A DNA stretch of 64,000 nt from Arthrobacter sp. SW1 (GTDB lineage: Bacteria > Actinomycetota > Actinomycetes > Actinomycetales > Micrococcaceae), in assembly GCF_001766675.1 (NCBI RefSeq), contig NZ_MJLT01000005.1:45512-109511 (forward strand). The letters run 5' to 3'. Below are positions 58,598-64,000 of the stretch, piece after piece; position 1 is the stretch's first letter, and each line of letters opens with the position of its first letter. Position numbers and translations under genes: made by a program. The notes under the pieces were generated by a model. The model saw only the letters and a list, made by a program, of their open reading frames with translations, was not told the DNA's origin and did no database searches.

Positions 58598-60237
58598 TTT
58601 CGTGCCGAAGTTCGTGCAAAAGAAGGGAAAACGCGGAAGCGGATGCTCCCGCCGATGGGGACCTGCGCTGCGCGGTCCAGGTGCTCGTCGGTGACCACCG
58701 CGATCACGGGGTAGCCGCCGGTGATCGGGTGGTCGGCCAGGAACAGCACGGGCAGGCCAGCGGGCGGAATCTGCAGCGCCCCGGCCATGGTGCCTTCGCT
58801 GGGCAGTTCGCCGTCGCGGCTGCGCGTGAGCGGTTCGCCGGCCAGGCGCATGCCCACCCGATTCGACTGCGGTGTCACCTGCCAGTCCTGGCTGCACAGG
58901 GCTTCGAGCTGGGACGGATCGAACCAGTCGTCACGCGGACCGGGCACGATGTCCAGCACCGTGACGCTGCCGGGTTCCGGAAAGTCCGGCTGCAGTTCGG
59001 GATTCCCGACGGCGGCGGATTCCGTTTCGCTTCCGACGCCAAGCACCTGCCCGGCAGCCAAGGGGGCCGGTCCGAGCCCGGACAGGGTGTCCGTGGAGCG
59101 GCTGCCGAGCACGGCCAGGGCATCGACGCCGCCGCGGACGGCGAGGTACGTACGGAAGCCGGCCTGCGGGGCACCGATGGTGAGGGTCTCGCCGTCGAGC
59201 AGCGCGAACGGCGTGGCCATCGCAACGGTGCGGGGCGCAGCGGGCCCGGCGTCGCCGTCGTCGTTACTCGAGCCGGAAACAGCGTCCGACGGCGGCGTGA
59301 TGGTGAGGCTGGACGGCGCACCGGCCACGGCAATCACCTGGTCCCCCACAGCCTGGATGGTGAGCCCGCCGTTGACGGTCTCGATCGCGGCGGCCGTGAG
59401 CGCGTTGCCTACCAGCCGGTTGGCCCGGCGGAGGGAGGACCGGTCCAGGGCGCCGGCAGCGGACACGCCCAGGCCGCCGTGGCCGCGCCGGCCCAGGTCC
59501 TGGACGAGGCTCAGCGCGCCGGGGGCAACAATGCGGATCCCGGTGGCGGGCTCGGCAGCAGCCGCGGGTGCCGGAGCGGAAAGTTCCACGATTTCGCGGA
59601 CTGCCCGGTACTGCACCCGGTCCCCCGGCCGGACCAGCGCGGGCTGTTCCCGGTCCAGGTCCCACATGTGCGCGCCGGTGCGGCCGATCAGCTGCCAGCC
59701 GCCCGGCGAGCGCCGCGGGTACACCGCCGAGTAGTTCCCGGCCAAGGCCACGGATCCGGCGGGGACTGCGGTGCGCGGGGTGGAGCGGCGCGGGACCTCG
59801 AGGGCCTGGTTTTCGCCCACCATGTAACCGAATCCGGGGGCGAAACCCGCGAAGGCCACAGTCCAGAGCTGGCCGGTGTGCGCGGCAATGACTCCGTCCA
59901 CACCCAGGCCGGTGAGCTCGGCGACTTCGGCCAGGTCTTCGCCGTCGTACACGGTGTCGATGACCACCAACGCACTGTCGCTTTCCGCCGCTCCGCCCAG
60001 TTCGAGCTCCAGCAGCCGGGCGCCGATGGCGCGGGCCGCGGAGGCGGATTCAGCCACCACCATCACGGTCCCGGCCGCGGCAAGCACGTCCAACTGGCCC
60101 GGCAACGGGGAGGCGGTCAGCTGCGCCTGCAACGCCAGCACGTCCTCCATGCCGTCCAATTCGGCGAGCACCGCGCGGGTCCCCACAGGCCGGACGGAGC
60201 GCACCTTGCGGGCCGTGTGCATCCTGGTCTCCATCAT
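58594..60237 (-). CDS. 5-oxoprolinase subunits B and C fused (PxpB-PxpC; KipI-KipA)
   Basis: A 547-residue fusion. Residues ~1-225 are PxpB/KipI ([58 protein letters not shown]). From ~235 on is PxpC/KipA ([32 protein letters not shown] and [13 protein letters not shown]). With PxpA it cleaves 5-oxoproline using ATP to give glutamate. The same folds form the carboxyltransferase part of urea carboxylase. ATG at 60237 with AAGGA four bases upstream. Confidence 0.9.
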   Translation of the reverse strand: MMETRMHTARKVRSVRPVGTRAVLAELDGMEDVLALQAQLTASPLPGQLDVLAAAGTVMVVAESASAARAIGARLLELELGGAAESDSALVVIDTVYDGEDLAEVAELTGLGVDGVIAAHTGQLWTVAFAGFAPGFGYMVGENQALEVPRRSTPRTAVPAGSVALAGNYSAVYPRRSPGGWQLIGRTGAHMWDLDREQPALVRPGDRVQYRAVREIVELSAPAPAAAAEPATGIRIVAPGALSLVQDLGRRGHGGLGVSAAGALDRSSLRRANRLVGNALTAAAIETVNGGLTIQAVGDQVIAVAGAPSSLTITPPSDAVSGSSNDDGDAGPAAPRTVAMATPFALLDGETLTIGAPQAGFRTYLAVRGGVDALAVLGSRSTDTLSGLGPAPLAAGQVLGVGSETESAAVGNPELQPDFPEPGSVTVLDIVPGPRDDWFDPSQLEALCSQDWQVTPQSNRVGMRLAGEPLTRSRDGELPSEGTMAGALQIPPAGLPVLFLADHPITGGYPVIAVVTDEHLDRAAQVPIGGSIRFRVFPSFARTSARK

Positions 60238-60271
60238 CGTTTCCTTCAGCAAGAACTCGGGCAGGAACGGC

Positions 60272-61609
60272 TCAGGCCGGGGCGTCCTGCAGGAGCTGGA
60301 TGTCCTCTTCCGGCTGCGGGTCGCGGCCCAGCAGCAGGCCCACGATCGTCACCGCAGAGGCGGCCAGCAGGTAGAGCGCGATCAGCCACCAGCCGCCCGA
60401 CGCTGCACCGTAGAGCGCGGTGAAGATGATCGGAGCAACGGCGCCGCCGATCACGCCAGCCAAGGTGTAGGCCAGCGAGCTGCCCGCGTAGCGGAGGCGG
60501 GCCGGGAACTGTTCGGTGATGTAGGCGGCTTGCGGGCCGTACATGAAGGCGTGCAGCGCCAAGCCGATCACCACGCCGACGGTCAGCATCACCACGGACT
60601 TGCCCTGGATCATGAGGAAGAACAGCGGGATGTACGCGGCCGTGGCGGCGGCGGTGATGCCATAGACCAGGCGGCGGTTGAAGCGGTCGGTCACGGCGCC
60701 GGCCAGCGGAATGAGGAACAGCTGGAAGGCCGAGCCGATCAGGATGGCGGCCAGCACATTGCCGGTGGTCAGGCCGAGCTGCTTGGTGGCGTAGACGGCC
60801 ACGAACACCGTGAACAGGGCGTAGAGGATATCCGGGCAGACGCGGGACAGGGCAGCCGAGATGAGCGCCTTGGGCTCGGTGGTGAAGACTTCCTTGATGG
60901 GAGCCTTGGGGCGTTCGCCGTGGGCCTGGATGGCCTTGAAGACCGGGGTTTCCTCAAGCTTGAGGCGGATCAGCAGGCCGAACGCCACCAGCAGGGCCGA
61001 GGCCAGGAATGCCACGCGCCAACCCCAGGAGAGGAACGCTTCGTTGCTGAGGGACGCGGCCAGGACGGCCAGGACGCCGTTGGCCAGCAGGTTGCCGGCG
61101 GGCGGCCCGATCTGGGCGGCGGAGGACCAGAAGCCGCGCTTGTTGGGGTCGCCGAATTCGCTGGAGAGCAGCACGGCGCCGCCCCATTCGCCGCCGACGC
61201 CGATGCCCTGGGCCAGTCGCAGCAGCACCAGGATGGTGGGGGCGGCGACGCCGATGACGGTGTAGTCCGGCAGCGCGCCGATGAGGACCGTGGCGACGCC
61301 GATCAGCACCAGCGTGAAGACCAGCACGTACTTGCGGCCGATCTTGTCGCCGAGCCGGCCGAACACCACGCCGCCGATCGGACGGGCCAGGTAGCCCACC
61401 GCAAAGGCCGAGAAGGAGAGCAGCAGGCCCACGAACTCATCCCCCGCGGGAAAGAAGATCTTGGGGAACACCAGGGCCGAGGCCACGGAGTAGATGGCGA
61501 AGTCGTAGTACTCCAGCGAGGTTCCGGTGAGGCTGGCGATGTACGCCTTGAGCGCGCCGGCCGGCGGCTTCCTTTTCACGGCGGCGGCCGCCTTGCTGTT
61601 GGTGGTCAT
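60272..61609 (-). CDS. MFS transporter, metabolite/proton symporter (MHS) type
   Basis: A 445-residue permease with 12 helices. TGTSLEYYDFAIYSVASALVF and GRLGDKIGRKYVLVFTL are signatures of the MHS subgroup, which takes up organic acids, betaine or proline. IGVGGEWGGAVLLSSEFG also fits. It lies between pxpA and pxpBC, so 5-oxoproline or a related lactam is the likely substrate. ATG at 61609 behind GGAGG. Confidence 0.9.
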   Translation of the reverse strand: MTTNSKAAAAVKRKPPAGALKAYIASLTGTSLEYYDFAIYSVASALVFPKIFFPAGDEFVGLLLSFSAFAVGYLARPIGGVVFGRLGDKIGRKYVLVFTLVLIGVATVLIGALPDYTVIGVAAPTILVLLRLAQGIGVGGEWGGAVLLSSEFGDPNKRGFWSSAAQIGPPAGNLLANGVLAVLAASLSNEAFLSWGWRVAFLASALLVAFGLLIRLKLEETPVFKAIQAHGERPKAPIKEVFTTEPKALISAALSRVCPDILYALFTVFVAVYATKQLGLTTGNVLAAILIGSAFQLFLIPLAGAVTDRFNRRLVYGITAAATAAYIPLFFLMIQGKSVVMLTVGVVIGLALHAFMYGPQAAYITEQFPARLRYAGSSLAYTLAGVIGGAVAPIIFTALYGAASGGWWLIALYLLAASAVTIVGLLLGRDPQPEEDIQLLQDAPA

Positions 61610-61660
61610 GGTTTCCTCCGGGGGTGAGGGTGGTGCTGGGGATTCTTGGGGTGTTTGGGT

Positions 61661-62431
61661 TCAGGCGAAGCTGGCGATGGTGACGCCGGCGTCGCCAAGG
61701 GCAGCCTTCACGGCGGCGGCCATGGCCACGGCGCCGGGTGAGTCGCCGTGCACGCAGATACTCTCCGCGCGGACGCCGAGGATGGAGCCGTCGATCGCTT
61801 TGACCTTCTGTTCCGTAGCCATGCGCAGCACGTGCTCGGCGACCTCGGCGGGATCGTGCAGCACGGCTCCCGGCTGGCGGCGGGAGACCAGGGTGCCGTC
61901 CGGGTTGTAGGCGCGGTCGGCGAACGCTTCGGTCACGGCGCGCAGCCCGGCCTTTTCGGCCAGCCGCAAGACTTCCGAGCCCGGCAGCCCGAGGATCGGA
62001 AGGCTGGGGTCCACAGCCTTGACGGCGTCGACGACGGCCTGCGCCTGGGCGGTGTGCGCCACGATCGCGTTGTACAGGCCGCCGTGCGGCTTCACGTACT
62101 TGACCCGGGCTCCGGCGGTGGCAGCCAGGGCTTGCAGCGCGCCGATCTGGTACACGACGTCGTCAGCCAGTTCGACGGGATCCACGTCCAGGAAGCGGCG
62201 GCCGAAGCCCGCCAGGTCCCGGTACCCCACATGCGCTCCGATCACGACGCCGGCCTCCGCCGCCTTCTGCGCGGTGGCGCGGATGACGCTGGGGTCGCCG
62301 GCGTGGAAGCCGCACGCCACGTTGGCGCTGGAGACGGACTGGAACATCGCGGAGTCGTCGCCGAGGGTCCAGCGTCCGAAGGACTCCCCGACGTCGCTGT
62401 TCAGGTCGATGCTTGCCACTGTGATCCTCAT
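61661..62431 (-). CDS. pxpA: 5-oxoprolinase subunit A (LamB/YcsF family)
   Basis: A 256-residue protein of the YcsF family. [20 protein letters not shown] opens it, with [36 protein letters not shown] and [13 protein letters not shown] as hallmarks. PxpA acts with PxpB and PxpC to open the pyroglutamate ring. ATG at 62431 (MRITV); a GTG at 62461 is possible but lies in the promoter region. It is the first gene of the operon and is divergent from a GntR gene. Confidence 0.93.
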   Translation of the reverse strand: MRITVASIDLNSDVGESFGRWTLGDDSAMFQSVSSANVACGFHAGDPSVIRATAQKAAEAGVVIGAHVGYRDLAGFGRRFLDVDPVELADDVVYQIGALQALAATAGARVKYVKPHGGLYNAIVAHTAQAQAVVDAVKAVDPSLPILGLPGSEVLRLAEKAGLRAVTEAFADRAYNPDGTLVSRRQPGAVLHDPAEVAEHVLRMATEQKVKAIDGSILGVRAESICVHGDSPGAVAMAAAVKAALGDAGVTIASFA

Positions 62432-62472
62432 CTCATCGGCTGTGGTCCATCTAGGATGCACTACATCGTCGG

Positions 62473-62485
62473 ATTGTTCAACGAT
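62473..62485. promoter_or_regulatory. candidate GntR operator between pxpA and its regulator
   Basis: ATTGTTCAACGAT is an imperfect 13-bp palindrome (ATTGTT against AACGAT). It lies 40-55 bases from both divergent starts (62431 and 62526). Position and symmetry fit the neighbouring GntR regulator; inferred. Confidence 0.4.
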
Positions 62486-62525
62486 TCTTCGATCCGGAAA
62501 TGTGGCAATCGGGTAAATTCATGTC

Positions 62526-63194
62526 ATGGCACCTCCTCTGACCAGCAGCGCACGTGTCCGCATCGCCGTGCCCTCCGTGGCCGAACGCGTGGCCGAAGAA
62601 CTGCGCTATCAGCTGGCCGAGGGCATGCTGCTGCCCGGCGCACGACTCACCGAGGCCACCATCGCCGAGGACCTGGGAGTCTCGCGGAACACCGTGCGCG
62701 AGGCCTTTGCCGAACTTGCCAGCGAACGCCTGGTGGTCCGCCAGCCGAACCGCGGCGTCTTCGTGGCCACCCTCGAAGCCGGAGATATCCACGATCTCTA
62801 TACCGTGCGGCGGGCCATCGAGGTCAGTTCCATCCGCGGCGGCGGAAGCCCGGAACGGATCGCCGCCGTGCGGGCCGCCGTCGAGGAGGGCAAGCGCGCG
62901 GCAGCTGCCGACGACAACGACGCCCTCGGCAGCGCCAACCAGCACTTCCACGGCGCCATCGTGGCCCTGGCCGAGAGCAAACGGCTGGACACGATCATGC
63001 GCCACGTCCTCGCCGAGATGCGCCTGTACTTCCACAAGGCCACCGCGGATGCGCACTTCTACAGCGCCTGGCTGGAGGAGAACGAGGCCATCTGCGCCGC
63101 GCTCGAAGCCGGGGAATTGGAACGCGCCGGCGAGTTGCTGACCGGGTACCTCAACCGCTCCGAAGAGCAGCAGAGGGCCGTCCACGGGGAATAG
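62526..63194 (+). CDS. GntR family (FCD) regulator of the oxoprolinase operon
   Basis: A 222-residue regulator. The winged helix is [36 protein letters not shown]. The FCD domain has [17 protein letters not shown] and [24 protein letters not shown] at 62526. It is divergent from pxpA and probably controls the operon in response to 5-oxoproline or a similar acid. Confidence 0.9.
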   Translation: MAPPLTSSARVRIAVPSVAERVAEELRYQLAEGMLLPGARLTEATIAEDLGVSRNTVREAFAELASERLVVRQPNRGVFVATLEAGDIHDLYTVRRAIEVSSIRGGGSPERIAAVRAAVEEGKRAAAADDNDALGSANQHFHGAIVALAESKRLDTIMRHVLAEMRLYFHKATADAHFYSAWLEENEAICAALEAGELERAGELLTGYLNRSEEQQRAVHGE

Positions 63195-63268
63195 CAGTTC
63201 CGGAGAAGCCATCCCCGGCGCGCCCGCGTAGCGTTGCTCCCATCACAAGCGACAGAGGGGGAACTGCC

Positions 63269-63721
63269 ATGACCGAAAGCAACAAGTCCTACGACGGCTT
63301 CACCGAAGAAGAGCGCGCCGCCATGAAGGAACGGGCGCAGGAGCTGAAGTCCTCCGCAAAGCGCCGCACCACCGGCAAGGCAGCCAAGCCTGACGGCGAA
63401 AGCGAGGTGCTCGCCAAGATCGCTGAGCTCCCCGAACCGGACCGGGGCGTGGCCGAACGCATCCACGCCATCGTCAAGGAAAGCGCCCCGGAACTCGAGC
63501 CAAAGACCTGGTACGGGATGCCCGCCTACGCGCGGAACGGCAAGGTTGTCTGCTTCTTCCAGGGCTCGGGAAAGTTCAAGACCCGCTATTCCACGCTCGG
63601 CTTCAACGATCCCGCGCAGTTGGACGACGGCGAGATGTGGCCGGTTGCCTACGCCCTCACGGAGCTGACCCCGGAGGTCGAGACCCGGATCGCAGAGCTC
63701 GTGAAGAAGGCCGCCGGCTAA
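63269..63721 (+). CDS. DUF1801 family protein
   Basis: A 150-residue protein. The C-terminal two-thirds match the DUF1801/YdhG pattern: [56 protein letters not shown] and [13 protein letters not shown]. The N-terminal ~40 residues are charged and probably flexible. The fold is small and its role is not clear; some members are called iron-chaperone-like. ATG at 63269. It is the last gene before the mobile element. Confidence 0.85.
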   Translation: MTESNKSYDGFTEEERAAMKERAQELKSSAKRRTTGKAAKPDGESEVLAKIAELPEPDRGVAERIHAIVKESAPELEPKTWYGMPAYARNGKVVCFFQGSGKFKTRYSTLGFNDPAQLDDGEMWPVAYALTELTPEVETRIAELVKKAAG

Positions 63722-63755
63722 GCGGACCACAAACAACGGCGCCCCCTCCCGGAAC

Positions 63756-64000
63756 TGAACTGCTCCCCGGAAGTTGGACTGAGAAATTCAGTTCCGACTC
63801 CCGGGGAGCAGTTTTATGCACGTACGTAGTTCATTGGCCGCAGCACAGCGTGAGGCGGCTGTAGCGTTGTTTGATGAGGGCATCGGGTACAAAGCGGCGG
63901 CCAGGTTACTGGGTGTCTCCAGTACGCCGGTCAAGTCGCTGTATCGGCGGTGGAGGATTCATGGGCAAGGGGTGTTGGTGACCAAGCCGACGAAACACTC
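63756..64000 (+). mobile_element. left end of an IS3-family-like insertion sequence
   Basis: The left end appears to begin TGAACTGCTCCCCGGAAG at 63756. AACTGCTCCCCGG (63758-63770) and CCGGGGAGCAGTT (63801-63813) form an inverted pair just before a transposase start at 63816. The rest lies outside the window. The insertion is 34 bases after the DUF1801 stop, so no gene here is broken by it. Confidence 0.75.
63816..64000 (+). CDS. IS3-like transposase HTH protein (OrfA), 3' part outside window
   Basis: From ATG at 63816 the first 61 codons read MHVRSSLAAAQREAAVALFD, then GIGYKAAARLLGVSSTPVKS and LYRRWRIHGQGVLVTKPTK, a helix-turn-helix typical of the OrfA part of IS3-family transposases. The catalytic DDE part would lie off the right edge. 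Codon use is less G/C-rich at third positions than in neighbouring genes, in keeping with a mobile origin. Confidence 0.75.
   Translation, partial: MHVRSSLAAAQREAAVALFDEGIGYKAAARLLGVSSTPVKSLYRRWRIHGQGVLVTKPTKH

Overview
The window is high-GC DNA of an actinobacterium and is most like Arthrobacter or a close relative (Paenarthrobacter, Pseudarthrobacter). The reasons are the G/C-rich third codon positions, many GTG starts and 4-base ATGA/GTGA gene overlaps, an actinobacterial-type biotin carboxylase/carrier fusion, ribulose-monophosphate genes, and the range of soil-type catabolic operons. This is judged by eye, without a database search. About 65 genes cover almost the whole window, two of them frameshifted. 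An IS3-like element starts at the right edge. I saw no rRNA, tRNA, CRISPR array or phage genes.

Layout. 1-8 kb: part of a DUF2975 membrane gene, a VanZ/RDD fusion, a HAD phosphatase overlapping the promoter side of glycerate kinase, a frameshifted gene, a large adenylation/carrier/acyltransferase protein with a DtxR-like iron box in front of it, a glycerophosphodiesterase and a small basic protein. 8-12 kb: proC, then hxlA-hxlB (formaldehyde fixation) facing a hybrid ATPase/LuxR regulator across a palindromic site. 12-17 kb: an operon of ankyrin protein, FdrA, DUF1116 protein and NCS2-like permease. 17-24 kb: HAD phosphatase, PfkB kinase, secreted lipase, alpha/beta hydrolase, and a small (p)ppGpp synthetase translationally coupled to a SulP transporter.

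23.8-31 kb: a GntR-controlled amidohydrolase plus a complete peptide-type ABC importer. 31-42.5 kb: a complete trans-4-hydroxy-L-proline catabolic locus on the minus strand. It has an amino-acid ABC importer, 2-epimerase, three-part D-hydroxyproline dehydrogenase, DapA-like deaminase, ketoglutarate-semialdehyde dehydrogenase, an ornithine-cyclodeaminase-family reductase and a GntR regulator. Two promoters there share an operator-like motif. 42.8-51 kb: a broken membrane-anchored gene, a lipoprotein, an Lrp-controlled aminotransferase/permease pair, a ThDP enzyme and small genes. 51-54.3 kb: an arsenic locus (ArsR, flavoprotein, ArsN-like acetyltransferase) next to an ICMT-like methyltransferase.

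54.4-64 kb: two small genes, an ECF sigma factor fused to a zinc-finger anti-sigma-like membrane domain, and a 5-oxoprolinase operon (pxpA, MFS transporter, pxpB-pxpC fusion) that also holds a biotin carboxylase/carrier protein and faces a GntR regulator. A DUF1801 gene and the IS3-like end close the window. The least conventional loci are ANK-FdrA-DUF1116-permease, the iron-box adenylation/acyltransferase protein, the oxoprolinase/biotin-carboxylase operon and the ECF/anti-sigma fusion.
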